Shown: piece by piece, positions 46,560-62,532 of the stretch
How positions within the stretch are numbered: position 1 is the stretch's first letter
Layout of the letters: each line of letters begins with the position of its first letter
Assembly: GCA_013339895.1 (NCBI GenBank)
Contig: JABACO010000020.1
Coordinates: forward strand, 3,730,049-3,794,048
From: Ephydatia muelleri
Taxonomy: Eukaryota > Porifera > Demospongiae > Spongillida > Spongillidae
Direction of reading: 5' to 3'
Length of the DNA stretch: 64,000 nucleotides
Notes under the pieces: model-generated
Told to the model about the DNA's origin: nothing
What the model saw: only the letters and a program-made list of their open reading frames with translations
Database searches by the model: none
Translations under genes and position numbers: made by a program

Positions 46560-47340
46560 CTGTTAGACCTGAAAGCCCATCTGCATCTTTGATGCTTGTT
46601 GGAAATCTACCAAGGTCATATGCCATCCTAATACTTTTTATGCGTTTATAAAATAAGTATGCTTGTTATCAGGAATGATTTTCAGGCATAGTTTAACTTC
46701 ATTATGAAGTGTTCCAAGAAGAAACATGTGCATACGATCTGTTATTAACATTCTAACCATATCAAAGTATGGTAAGTGAACTAACTAACTGCAACGAACA
46801 CCATTTCTTTTTCGAATCTCATTTGCTGCTGCCAGTGAACTAGCTTCCTGGTACTCCTTTGCCTGATTTAACACAATTGAGCATGAGTTCTATTTTGTGC
46901 TGCGACAGGTGTGTAGAGCTCATTTTTTTACCAGATGCACCTTGCTTTATGGAATCCTATTCACCCTTAAACATGCAATGGGAACACACTAAATCAGGCT
47001 TGTGACCTAAAAATTGAGAGATTTTTCTCAGTGCTGGTACATGATGTATATCAGTTGTAACACCAAGCTTTGACATTTTCCAACATGATTCCATGTATAC
47101 TCAATTCTACAGTAATAGGATATCTTCAATGACGAGGAAAGTTTTCCTTTGGCTGGAATTATGCCCAGCACCATGGTCCATATCATTTTAAACCTCTCAC
47201 TTTTTGACAGGTTTATTACGCTCATCATTAATGCTGATACTTTGTACTCTGAGTGATCAAAGGGCTTGAAACAATCAACGTTTAACAAAAGGCCAATGTG
47301 AGAATCTTGATGGTGTTTTTTTTTTTAAATTCCTTCCGTA
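46560..47340 (-). mobile_element. DNA-transposon protein relic (Tnp_2 / transposase-domain type)
   Basis: Minus-strand translation at 47288-47028 gives MLNVDCFKPFDHSEYKVSAL, LSKSERFKMIWTMVLGIIP. This matches the conserved N-D-W-F-x-P-F ... L-P-R-x-x-R-x-K-x-E-N ... V-G-I-I-P block of CACTA-like transposase-domain proteins common in sponge and cnidarian genomes. Adjacent sequence to about 46560 is compatible but heavily decayed. Inactive. Confidence 0.6.
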
Positions 47341-48355
47341 TGTTTCAATCAAATATATCTCTCATTCCATTCATTTCATTAGCCAAACTTGTTTCTGTAG
47401 CATTTTTAGAAGCATGCATTGGTTCTGTGCTATAGGATTTAATTTTCTATAGTACAGTGCCAATGAATTTTTTGTAACATGCACATCAGTCACTCCAGCA
47501 TGTACGTACGTTTGTATGCGATGTGTACATGCGCCTCAACAAGTTCATAACTTGGATGGTACATGTACATGTATATAGTCAGCTAACCACACTTTATGTA
47601 CTGACTGATACACACCAGAAGATGTTATATATCCTGCAATATCCAGAAATTCCAATGCATCGAGAGAACATCTAGTCGAAAATATTTTCCGATTGCATCA
47701 TTGGATAGAGTAAAATTGGAAGATCATAATTATATATATAATTATAATATTAATATATTATTGCATTTGCACAGATAAGAAAAGTGCTAAAAATTGTCAA
47801 AGAAAAAGTAATTAGTACTTGCGGTCCCGGTCATCACGTAATGCAGTAAGTCGTGCTTTACGTCATGAACTTGTTAACTAATATAATGTAAGCACTCTTG
47901 TGCACGAGATCTCAGATCGGTCCTCAACACATAACCATTTTCGGAAATGCTTCTAAGTTGGAGGTGGCATCTGAGCTTTATAGCAGCGCCTCAGCCTGTC
48001 TTTGATCAGCCAACACACTGCCCGCTTCTACTAGTACCGGTACCCTGAACAGGACATCCCTAGAGCTGCCCATTCATAATTACACCTTGTTGGATTCAGT
48101 ACCGAAGATACAGTAAAAACATGTTTGTTTGTTTCTTTTGGCAGAAATGATCCCACGTGTGCATTAAAAAAGAAGTGGTGCTAAGCCAATATATGTTCCA
48201 TTTGGGCAGGAACAAATTGCTCTCACTTGAATAAATAATCTCACAACACAAAAACGAACTCCAGAAATGAATTGACCACACAAAGTTATATGTTGTTTTT
48301 TTTTATATGATAACAGATAACCACATGATTGTACTCCTATGTACCCACACCCACC
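47341..48355. other. no gene recognised
   Basis: AT-rich. This is the interval where the remaining exons of the TAB1-like gene would be expected, but none could be identified. Confidence 0.45.
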
Positions 48356-49050
48356 TCAAGACATCCAACTCTTATACCCTCCCTTGATGTTGCAAGATCC
48401 GGTGTTCTCCTGTGGACCAACATATTCAGCTCTCATTAGTTCCTCTGGGTCCAGTCCCAGCTTCTCCAACCTCTTCAGTTCATCTTCATTTCTGACATCA
48501 TGGTCAGTGCTCAACTGGAGTGTCTCCAATGCTCCACTGGGAGTTTGGTAAACAACCACAGCTCTGGAGTCTCCAAAATTGGCCACATAGAGCTTGTTCC
48601 CACGGACTACAGCCACTACAGCAGTACACCCTCCTGATATGAGGGGTTCCAGCTCTTCAAGTTTGGATACTTCATACGGATACATGTGGTAGGCCTGGTA
48701 GGACCTCATTCCCTGATGAATGACAGCAGATGCCTAACACTGCACAACCACTTAGCTATAAATGGGCAGTGGCTTACAGGTGGTACAGCTGCCTGCAGCT
48801 ACTCCTCTTCTCGACAAGGCCACTAAAAACTCTCCGAAGCACTCTGTCAGTTTCAAACTGATCTGGTCTGCACCACACACATTGAGTACGCAGAGTGTTG
48901 ACAGAACTTACTGTTGACATAGTCCAATGCTGAAGAGCCATCGTGACCATCAAAAACGACACATGCGCATAACTTTTTCTCCGTCATCGCGAAACGGCGA
49001 TCTTCATTGTCGTGGTCTGAGCTAGCCTGTCCCGACATGGTAGCGGGCAT
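48356..49050 (-). CDS. TAB1: TAB1-like PP2C-family protein, N-terminal part (partial gene)
   Basis: The last two thirds (48709-48380) read LEPLISGGCTAVVAVVRGNK, LYVANFGDSRAVVV, STDHDVRNEDELKRLEKLGLD. This aligns best with TAB1, the TAK1-binding pseudophosphatase, which shares the ISGG, NKLYVAN and NEDELxRLxxLGLD segments. Exon 1 (49050-48912, ATG at 49050 or 49038) has NEDRRFAMTEKKLCACVVFD then GHDG. A middle piece (DQFETDRVLRRVFSGLVEKR, about 48860-48785) fits between, but its phase does not agree with the best splice pair (a 44-bp intron), so either a boundary is misread or this copy has a frameshift. It stops after IKGGYKSWMS, far short of a full TAB1, with no downstream exons found. It could be a truncated gene, a pseudogene, or a generic PP2C. 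The promoter side is shared with the segmental duplication. Confidence 0.6.
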
Positions 49051-50955
49051 TTCCAAGGGTTGCCTTGCTGAAACAAACTCATTGAGGTTCCATTACGTGC
49101 AGTCCCAAGACCAAGCATGCAGAAAAATTTGTTCTTTTTTTTTGTGGGGGTGGTCTTGTATGCGAACTCCCATTTATATATACATGCAACTGAGATCCAC
49201 AGTGTTTACTATTATTAGTGTAATTACTAATAATATAATTTCACCTGTACAACACACACAAAATGACACCTAAAATTAATCAGTTAACCCGAAACATCTC
49301 TCCTAGACAGGATGGCCTTAACTACTGACCACACTAGAGTAAGTTGATCGAGTCTCCAAAATGATCTTAGACTTCAGGCAGCACTGGATGATTAGATGCC
49401 AGTCATGAGAAGGTGTTCTGGGCCTCTTACCCCAATGCGATATGTTTCAACAGCAAGGGGAATACAGACCCACCCCAATTCCTGTCATTGGAAGAGTGCT
49501 TCCGACACCCTGCTGCGTAAGCTGCAACTCCTAACTCTACAGAAGGGACGACTGAAAGCCATGAACTAGCATGAGGTGTAGAAACAGAAAGAAGCCTTGC
49601 TTTATTGGCAGGAGAGGTCATCAACATTGACTGAAAGAGATGATCATCCAATTTCTTAGACAATTCACGCTGGGAGAGAGGAGAAGATAATGCGGACTTG
49701 ACTGTGATGACATCAGAAGGAGGTACAAGAGCATTGAACTTCGAAATAGTACTCACTAAATGATGATTGCTAGCAAAACCTGAGGAAGCCAGAGAGGAGA
49801 TGAATTAAGCTTAAGAGTGATGAGATAGAAATCAAAGGCCAAGCTCTCCTAAGATGAGGCTAAGTTGTGCTTGTTGCCAATGATCATTCGAAATGTCAAC
49901 TGCTATGCAAGTAGAGAAGCAACGCCTTTATACACACACACAAACACACACACACATACACACACACACACACACACAATGACACAATAGCATTAAGTTG
50001 CAATGGCAGTGCAAGTGTCTTTTTTTTTACCAGTGCACGAACCGATCAATGGCTCTACTTTACAAGTGCAGGAACCTATCAATAGTCTAACCTTTTTTTA
50101 CCAATGCAGGAACCTAAAAAAATACAGAAGCCTGACCCATTTTTCACCCTATACAGACACAATCACCACACATACACACACATAATACACAAGCAGCCAG
50201 CCCTTTTCACCTGGTAACTTGTTTTTTCTCAATCGAGGAACGTGGCATTAGGTCTTTTGCCCACTCCATCAGCAAGAATTTGACAGACTTGAGGATGAGG
50301 TAGGGGTCCTTTTGGTCTCCCCTTTGTAGATCTCCATCATTAGTCCTGTGTGTGTGTGTGTGTGTGTACCATAATACGATATGTACATACATGTGTGTAG
50401 TCTGGAGTTACTGTATTCAGGTGTTTATGTGATGATGGTGCAGTGACGATGTGTGTGGTGGATGGTGAGTGTGGCCCTGGTGTGTGTGGTGATTGTGATT
50501 GCTGATAGCATACACGCATTCCCCATCAGGACACCAGCAGAACACACCAGCAGTAAAGCAACAAACAATATAAAAACATACACAAAACACACACACACAA
50601 ATAAATATACATACACAGAGACACATACTTTACATACAAATAGAACACACACACATGTTCCCCCTCATACCATGATCTGTTGTCCTGTTTTCTTTGAATT
50701 TAATGAGGTCAGCACTCTCCCCTCCCTCTCAATCTACAGGAGGAAGTGATGTAAGGGAGGAAGTGATGTGAGGGTGGAAGTGCATAATGTCATACATGTA
50801 CATTCTCTAATTTCGATAGTAATGACCATACTAGGGACAATTTTTAAATGGGCTAAGTCATCTTACCACCTACACATGTGCACATTCACATTGTGCACAA
50901 CACCCACCCATCCATACGCACACAAAAACACAACACACAAACACAACATAAAAAC

Positions 50956-51011
<56 letters not shown>

Positions 51012-52310
51012 GTCCCCCTGCAGCCATCCTTTGGTGCAACTCCAAATCCATACACACTGGTTACCCTCCCCCCATCTTCTTCTGGTCTGCTAGTGGGGTG
51101 AGAGGGAGGACATGTGTTTGGTTATAGGAGGAACCTGAAGGGGATACATCCCGCTACTAACCGTTGTTTGTAAACCAGGTCATTCCACACGATTTGAACT
51201 TGCATGAAGAAGGGGAAGACGCCTATCGTGTAGAAGAAATTCCGTTAGGTCAGCATAAGGCTAGCAGAAATTTATCCGATTTAATTTTAAGAGTGAGATA
51301 TATTTAAGTGCATGCATCAATTTTAAACTTACCGACGGTAACCAGGTATGCACTGGACATATATAAAAATGTGCTTTATTAAAAAAAGGCTATGATGGCG
51401 TGCGTTGGGTGTTGCTATTAAGCTAGCGAATAGTCTTTCAAATATGGACCCATCATACTAAAAAGCAATCTTTCCGAGTAAGCAAATACATGTACTTCGT
51501 AATGGAAGTATGGTGTACAAGTTACGTCGACCATATCCGTGGAGCAGCGCAGGGTTAGTCATGTGGTTGTTTCGTGATGCTCATTATTTTGGACATATGC
51601 ACATGCTTCTTCTCCGCCAAAATTGTTAGTGAATCTTGGTCACCAAAGAAGACACCTCGTGGTACCAGAATACCCAGTGGGTATCGTTAGAGTTGTATGC
51701 TACGCCGTGAATACTATATTTGTGTGTTTTTGTGTATGAGCTTGAGTTTTTTTTTTTTTTTTTTTTTTTTTGAGCTCGTATTTCCTACAGTTACGCAAGC
51801 CTACTTCATAAGAACAGGTTCAAAGCTTAATTATAAACAGTACGTAACGATTCAAGATCGCTGATGAGCAACCCAGCGTGCGTTGTTCTCATTGATTAGA
51901 TTCTGCGAAGTTATTAGATTCTGTGAAGTTTGAGCAGATGAAGAAAGGTACGTGTTGTTATTCAGTGCACTTTTAAAATGTCTTTATTACAGTCTACGGA
52001 TATTGGAGCACGCGGTAAGAATCCATCAGTTGTTAGAGTTATGTGTTTCTTTTTTATTTCAATTTTTCATTCAGGATAACCCAGGCCAAGTATGCAAACA
52101 AGAAGATCGCTTCGAATAGTAGCAATTGTGTAAATAGTGTACGCTGTGTCTTTTGTCATTTTAAAATGTTTACAAACTGTTCGAAATACTGTTTCCAAGT
52201 TATGTACGTACCAGTTAGTTCTCTAGATTTTAACCCCTATACTACTTTATACCATCATATTTCCTGTACGTATTTTTTTTAATTTTTTTTATGTTCCTAC
52301 TGCTGGCTAA
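49030..52310. repeat. segmental duplication, right copy (partner 32258-35315)
   Basis: See the left copy for shared blocks. This copy contains the TAB1-like start codon at its left boundary, an (AC)n run at about 50958-51008 and a 24-nt T run at about 51748-51771. It keeps the uninterrupted target site of the 35.3-39.2 kb element near 52290. Confidence 0.85.
49420..49560 (-). mobile_element. retroelement C-terminal domain fossil (copy 4 of 5)
   Basis: This is the duplicated partner of 32541-33335, reduced to the WGGSVFPLLLKH neighbourhood and the segment just upstream. Broken. Confidence 0.65.
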
Positions 52311-53265
52311 TCATGGCTGTTTGCGGCTGGAAACTAGGTAACTCAGTGCGGTATGTGCCCAATATAACTGATTCTCAGTATGGCTTTACAGTACTGATTG
52401 AAGTAATGTTAAATCGGTTTTTCACACACTATGATGCAGTGTAGGTATCATTCAAGGGCTATGTGCAAGTTAGTGTAGCTATTAACAACATCAAAACATG
52501 CACACATGTGTTTTTCACTAAGTTGGAAGCAGCAACATCACGATCTGGAAGTTCATCTTGAATGCTTCACCTCCTTTGTCCCCTCCAGGTATTATCCAGA
52601 TCCCACTAGCTGGTATAACGTCATTGTGCCTGCCAGATCTGTGCACAACATAAGGGGTCATGTGGTTTATGATCCTCAATCAGTGGTTGCATAAACCAGT
52701 ACAGGTCATTCTCCTTCAACAGCTCAACAACCTAGTGGATCATGTCAGGATTGAACATCAGAGTAGCTCAGTCCTCAAAGCACCTCTCTACCAGAAGGTA
52801 GTGGGAAGGAAATGGAACAAGTTCTCCTTTAGGTTTTCTCTCCTACAGCCTCCCTAGAGGTATGGTGTAATCTCTTCTCACATGCCAGGGCACTGCTTGT
52901 TGCTTTCAGCCACGTGGGAAGACATTTACTTCTCATAGGCGCTTGTAACTTTTTACAGATTATTGTAAGTCCTGCCATACTCTGGTAGTCCAATTGTTTT
53001 CTCAGCAGAGATGCCAGCCACCTTTAGCAAGACCCTCCATTGTTCACCTCCTAGTGAGAGCACTTCATTCTGAAGGAGTGCAGATGGCCCCAACCACTAA
53101 CAACCCTTTGAATGGCCTGCAACAGAACTTTGTAAATTGAGGCTGGTTCTTGAACACACACAGCTGTGATTGATTTGTGATGGCACATGCATGTTATTGG
53201 CTAGGCAGAGTGGTAGAGAAAAAGTGGTAAGCATTGAGTGTTGTGGACAATGAATGCACATAAGT

Positions 53266-53297
<32 letters not shown>

Positions 53298-54101
53298 AAA
53301 GCAAGTTGATTGGATAATGACCCTCTTCAGTAACCCAGCTGTTGCTCTTTTTTTTCACTAGAGAGTGTAAGCAACTGAACACTTGCGTCTTCATAAACTC
53401 CAGCCCTCGTGTCTGTATTACAGCTCATAAACTGTACCACAGCATCCTTTAATAAACTTAGTACCAAGTCCGAAGCTGGTTGAAGGAGTGACAGAAATGT
53501 CTGTTTTGGTATTAACTAGCTGTTTCGCGGTATTGTGAGGAATAAGCGTTTCCGCGTTGCGGGAAAACGTTGTATGTAAACTATTCATGCTTGTAAAATA
53601 ACATTTCCTCTGAAAAATGTGTTGTTGACTCCAGAAATGGTAATGGTTAGGTAAAAAGTAGCTTCACTTCATAGCAGCTGTGGCGCAATATTGCGCTGTT
53701 GTCCGCAAACGAGTTGAACAATCTGGAGTACCCTTAATGTGTTGACATCTTGGTCCAACCGATACAGTTGCCATGCAGCACACTGGCATGTGCCCAATGT
53801 ATCGTACAGTGGTTGGTAAACAACAACCTCATGATCAGTGTACTGACCTTGCTGTTTTCACAGCAGTCAATAGATTGTCTTATGATAGTAGTGGTCTTGG
53901 AATAGGGTGCTCTGGTGAGATGACTAGACGAGTAGCTTTGTTATTTATCCTCGAAATTATCATTGTAGGTTTTACACCTGGGATGCAGCCTCTCAATAAT
54001 GAGGTCATCATCATTTTTTTAGTACCGTAATGTTCTAATTATAAACCTGGTGTGCAGCAGACACCTCAGGAATGCCAGAAAATCAGAAGATCCTAAGCAT
54101 G
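52311..54101. other. no gene recognised
   Basis: Several open frames of 60-85 codons exist (52506-52857, 53773-54030) but none matches a known family or has convincing splice context. A 30-nt C run lies at 53267-53296. Confidence 0.45.
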
Positions 54102-54896
54102 CAGGGGCGGACGCAGGGGGGGGGGGTCCGTGGTGTCCGGCCCCCCCCCCCCCCCCCGACCCCTCCCCTTGCTATATCACGTGCGACGTGTGCATTTAAC
54201 CTCTTTATTACATCGGATGCATATGGCTACAAAGCGTACTTCGTCAATACTCTCGTTTTTTTCAAAACGATCGAAAGGTAAGTTTTGTTCTGTGATATTA
54301 TTTCGTACATAACTTCGGCACTTTCCTTCATCGCAAAACCCTACGTGGCGTCGCGATCAATTGAACAATGTGGAATGTGTATCTATATAGAGGACACCAA
54401 CGACAAACAACCTGTCGAGAAACCAGCCCTGAAATCTTACGGTAGATAATTGAAAAAATGCATCCAATTGTTATTCATGGTTTAACTCCTGTATAAACTG
54501 TGTATTGACATCAACATTGACGACATATGCCATAATTTTATTACCAAACATAGCAGAAGAGAATGTTTCAATCGTGCATTTTGTTTGACTAATGTATTGT
54601 TCATTGTTTACATGTACATGTATATCAGAATCTCTTTTGAAACTAATTCAGCCAGTACTACTTCATTGCATGCATTTTCTGTATTATCTGCATGCATGAT
54701 CAGATTATAATCAATACTAGGTTCAACCCATTATTGCATCATATGCATTTCATAACCCATCGTACCAGTTTCAGGCGTCAAAAATGACCAAGCGTCAAAA
54801 ATGACCAAGTAAGAGCCCCCCAAAAGCTTCCGCGCTTCGCGCGGGAGGAGGCACATCCCCCTCCCGCACCCTCCCCCTATTTATTTTTCACGTTGG

Positions 54897-54935
<39 letters not shown>

Positions 54936-54960
54936 TTCAGAATTCCTGTATCCGCCCCTG
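54102..54960 (+). mobile_element. nonautonomous hAT with CAGGGGCGG ends, first exon only
   Basis: The left end is CAGGGGCGGACGCAGG and the right end the complement of CAGGGGCGGATACAGG, flanked by GCATG (54097-54101 and 54961-54965). Near the left is an ATG exon, MATKRTSSILSFFSKRSK, ending at a GT donor (54278). That is the usual first exon of ZMYM/TTF-type hAT transposases (xKRQxSILxFFxK). The rest of the transposase is missing. Subterminal G and C runs (about 54115-54127, 54139-54157 and a 38-nt C run at 54898-54935) are a feature of this family here. Confidence 0.75.
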
Positions 54961-56065
54961 GCATGAGTAGGCAGACGGGACAAGAAACTAATATCCAAGG
55001 TACAGTGTCACTTGTTGTGTAAAACTGCTTTTAGATTTTTACGCAAAATCTGAAATATCGATTCGTTTGTTCGAAATAATCCTCCATTCGTGTCACCGAG
55101 TAACGTACACAAGCACATTCACTTGCCTGGCGCGAGATGTGGGCAAGGATCGGGGCCTAGAACACACTAGATTCAAAGGCCTTTTACTAGAAGGTCTACT
55201 AGCGTACTTATTGGTAGCAATCTCGCCCTCACCCAGCATTTCTCCCGGCCCTGCCCTTTGGATAACTATAAAGTATGGGTCCTAACTCGTGATAGGAAGG
55301 TCGTAGAAATACAGACCGTGTACAAAAATGTGGTGTACGTTCTTTTCAACGAACATGAACAACTTCAAATTAGTATAGTTTTCCAAGGGTCTTGAATGAT
55401 TCTTTGGTAACATATACCTATGACGCAAATACATGTGCATCATGCCTTCATTCAGTTTCTTAGGGGCATGTACGCGCGCGCATACTGCGAGCATGATAAC
55501 ATTCACTGAAGTGAAGTTTGTACACACAAGCAGCTTGGTCATACCATGCAAAGGGGCATACGATATACGCGCGTGGATTTACCACATCAACCTTAGTAGA
55601 TATTGGTAATAAATCCTCCGCATGTGTGCACTAGAAATTGGGGCACCCTATATGAACTTTGGTGAGTTACCATTCGGTGCCAGTTTTGAGTGTCTACTAA
55701 GGCTGATGTGCCCCAAAGTGCACGTGCATACATTCAGGTACTATCAGACGTGAAGAAAGTAAGGTTTAAAATAAAATAAAATGACTAAATACAAATAGGA
55801 GAGTTTGAAGAGCATCTAACATTCAACTACACGCTAGTCTGTTTTATTAATTTAAAGGAATAAGCGCTTCTTCACAGTATTCCCGTATGATGAGGTACGG
55901 ATGTGGGTAGCTCGACCCGGCCTTGACAAAGAACACTGACAACTCCCGATGAGTATGCCTTATTTTCCTAATCTGCAAGATGTTACATGCACTTTCCTGC
56001 GGGAGGGAGGCTGTCAACAAGGGAAAGAATCCATACGATAACCACAGGCACTCCATGATTGTCAG
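54961..56065. other. upstream region of the MATE gene, no exon resolved
   Basis: It holds a piece with MLPKNHSRPLE (minus, about 55400), related to the hAT relic at 11.3 kb, and an inverted pair cacatcaaccttagtaga / tctactaaggctgatgtg (about 55583 and 55690). The first coding exon and promoter of the MATE gene must lie here or further left, but I could not identify them. Confidence 0.45.
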
Positions 56066-59681
<3,616 letters not shown>

Positions 59682-60041
59682 ATGCCTGCAACCTCTTTCC
59701 AACCACTCCTTATCTACCATCATAATAATTGTACTGGGATTGTATTTGTGTTCCAGCTGCAGTCATATTTGTACTATGTATTACAACTTGATTTCATTTG
59801 GCTATTTTGTTTATGGAAACCAGGGAATAATTTTTATGCTACACTCCATATGAATGGTCATGAAAGTTTTAGATTTTCCGCGACACATTCCATAGAAAAT
59901 GTGGCATTTTAACAAACTTGATTCATCAATGGAGCTACAGCATTTGCTAGGTACTACAACTACTATAAGCTATGTTCAAATGCAGGCAGTGTCAAAAATG
60001 TATCATGTTCTATCTAAAATAAGATAATCATAACTGATTAA
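59682..60041. other. MATE 3-prime flank
   Basis: Probable 3-prime UTR and downstream sequence. No canonical AATAAA was found before the MITE at 60042, so the poly(A) signal is a variant or lies within the MITE. Confidence 0.45.
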
Positions 60042-60545
60042 CTCTTTGAACGACAAGTGCATATAAACATGCCATGCTCACAAAACGATAATTATCTGCC
60101 TCACCATTCATGCAGTAATATGTGTTATATTATGTTGATCAAAATCACTTTGAATTATGCATGCATGTGCAATACTGACATGCATGTAACCCCATAACTA
60201 GTCATACAAATATGTGGTCCTGGTGTAAGCACATTTTGTGTGTCCATTATAACCCACTGCACCTTTTGTTCCAACAACCCATAATGCTAACTTGCAAAAG
60301 GGGGGAGTGAACAGGCATGATATACTACACTGATCTGGGCTACGCATTCTTGTTCTTGGAATATTGAAGTGATGCATTAGTGAAGTGAAGTGAGATAATC
60401 TGAATAATGGGGTCCTTTAGCCAGTGTGAGAAGAAACATAGTTACTTTGTACGTGGATTTATAAGGTTACAAGTGCAGCTATGCATGCATCATTGAGCTG
60501 TGACTGATCAACAAATTTGCACGCATTATCTAACTCATGCTCGAA
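60042..60545. mobile_element. family-A MITE, right end lost
   Basis: TTAA at 60038-60041 is followed by CTCTTTGAACGACAAGTGCA and then the full interior of the family (tgcagtaatatgtgttatatt, aagcacattttgtgtgtcc, tcttgttcttggaatattga). The match fades at about 60545 and the right terminal repeat is absent. Confidence 0.8.
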
Positions 60546-61135
60546 CATACTTAGAATCATACAGGAAGGATACAGTTCAGGCACGTTGATTATGACAAAA
60601 TTAACCTTTCACTATAATCTAAATTTGTTTACACCAGTTCACCATCTGAGTGATTGATATTATTTAAAAGTAATACGTCAGTGCTAACTAATTTTATTAA
60701 TGTTAGGCACATGCATGAGTGAACTTGTTACTAAAAAAGAATATATAGCAGCCACCTAAAAACAAGCAGTTTACACAGGCAATAGGCTAAGAAAAATGAA
60801 ACATTATGCTTCAATGTTAGGGTGGTATCAGTATTATTATTTGTACCAAAATAAATGGACAGCTAGTTGTACTGCACAGAAGGGTGACATTATTTGTTTA
60901 CATGTACGTGATGTTCACTTTTATTACAATAACTGACTGGAAAAAAGGGTCTATACGCCAAATTTTTCCAATTCTTTTCCAACATTTAAAGTCAGTAATT
61001 GGGGAAATCTGCAGTTCAAGATTTCTGGGTGATAAACTTTCAACTTGGATTTATTGCCAGACATTGTACAACCAAATATTAATATTGAATCATTAAAACA
61101 AATCCGAGAAAATTGCATCATGGATTATTATGTAA
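60546..61135. other. no gene recognised
   Basis: AT-rich sequence without recognisable features. Confidence 0.5.
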
Positions 61136-61393
61136 TTATGATTTGATTTGGCTCAGTGCTTCATTGTCAGATAGTCCCATTTGCATGGCAAGTCTCTTGC
61201 TCAATCTTGAGAAGCATCCTTGGGCTTCACATCCCCAACCACCATAAACTTCCACCACTAATGGAATACACGTCCAGCCCAACTCTGAACACATTTCATC
61301 ATTTTTGGCATGCTTCCTTACCTCGCCACATTCTGCAGAATTGCCTGAAGCCAAACTCACTTCCAGAATGAGATCTGTATTTATTATTACCAA
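61136..61393 (-). mobile_element. retroelement C-terminal domain fossil (copy 5 of 5)
   Basis: A minus-strand open stretch reads LEVSLASGNSAECGEVRKHA, ELGWTCIPLVVEVYGGWG and FSRLSKRLAMQMGLS. It is the best-preserved example of the terminal part of this protein in the window. Broken upstream. Confidence 0.75.
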
Positions 61394-61697
61394 TCAAATG
61401 CTACAATTTATTACGTTCCTCAGTTAAGTTCAAAAGTTTTGACTTTCACTGTATTGAACTGTGTTCTTTATTTTGGAGATTCTTGATTAATTTTATGCAT
61501 ATTAGATCTGGCCAATGATTTAATTTGTTGTAAGTGTATATCACATTAATACCACGCGCAAAGTTAGTACATTGGCAGCAAAGCATAATTTAATTATCAC
61601 AATCACAAAACGAACCCGCCTACACGTTTTCAGATTGCAAAAGGTTCTGGACATGTGCAGTGAAGAAAGCAAAAGTCACTGAGTTTTCGGATACAGC

Positions 61698-62117
61698 TTA
61701 TTTCTTCTCGTTTTTTTCTGGAATGGACTGGCCCATGCTTTGAACGCGACTTTCACCAGAATTAACAGGTTCGGAGGCTTCTATTTTCCAAAATTGAATA
61801 TATTTCTCGTAGTCTCCCCCGTAGAATGCAAGAAACATGAGGACTCCGAAGAGACCGAGTCCCAAAGGCAACGCAAATCTTTGGCGTTTCAAGCTTCTGG
61901 AGTCCACTTTATAGACATCATCGATTTTAAAATTTCTGGCTTTATTGTCCAAAAACGGTATTGGATTCTCCCTAGTAGCTGCATCAGACTTTATCCACCG
62001 CGCTGATGAAAACTTCTTTGATACGCGTTCTGCACGAAAGCAAACTTGCCCCGCCGTATAGACACCAGTTACTTTGCAAACTGAATCAAAGAAAAGTGAT
62101 GATAAACGTACATACAT
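61698..62117 (-). CDS. UQCC4: CCSMST1/UQCC4-like mitochondrial complex III assembly factor
   Basis: A single-exon frame of 139 residues. The N-terminus (1-40: MYVRLSSLFFDSVC, RAERVSKKFSSARW) is basic and amphipathic, as in a mitochondrial presequence. A short conserved-looking segment NPIPFLDNKARNF (51-63) and one transmembrane helix (about 81-99, FALPLGLGLFGVLMFLAF) follow, then an acidic YGGDYEKYIQFW (99-110). The order PIxFxxSKA - linker - single helix - charged tail with a tryptophan is that of CCSMST1 (C16orf91, UQCC4), an inner-membrane factor for ubiquinol-cytochrome c reductase assembly. Similarity is short, so another small mitochondrial membrane protein is possible. A minus-strand AATAAA lies at 61467-61472, about 230 bp past the stop. 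It is transcribed away from JMJD8. Confidence 0.6.
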   Translation of the reverse strand: MYVRLSSLFFDSVCKVTGVYTAGQVCFRAERVSKKFSSARWIKSDAATRENPIPFLDNKARNFKIDDVYKVDSRSLKRQRFALPLGLGLFGVLMFLAFYGGDYEKYIQFWKIEASEPVNSGESRVQSMGQSIPEKNEKK

Positions 62118-62532
62118 GTCGAGTCATCAATTAAAGCGCATCGATTACAAATTGTATTTTGTAATAATCTAGTCGCGTTCCCAGACCACATCGACTTAAC
62201 TTACACATTGAAGCACAAACAGGAGGCACATTTAGCTTTTTAAATGCACGTGCACGTAGTTTATGTTATGTTTCCGTTAGTTTTGATTGCGCACCATCGT
62301 AGAAATACAAGGTCTTCTATTGTTATTCGCGTGTCACCGATAATTTCTTTGATCACGGACCAAGTAAATACTATGCCTTGCTTGGGCACGAAGGTCAATG
62401 AATAGTGGAGCCCAGAATAAGTTAGTCGTAAGTCGTGACCCATTAGTGTCGCAATTTTCATTAGGCAGAAAAGTGAATTAAAAACGTCATCGACCGCACA
62501 ATTTAGGAGTGATTTCCAATTGTAGCTCATCT
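62118..62532. promoter_or_regulatory. shared upstream interval of a divergent gene pair
   Basis: 415 bp separate the start codons of the UQCC4-like gene (minus) and JMJD8 (plus), a spacing typical of bidirectional promoters. There is no TATA box. Near 62170 it holds tagtcgcgttcccagacc, a degenerate form of the Mutator-like end seen at 10190 and 13361, hinting at an old MITE in this interval. Confidence 0.55.

Noticed and set aside
53773-54030. 85-codon open frame
   Set aside because: No family, no splice context, ends beside a hAT insertion.
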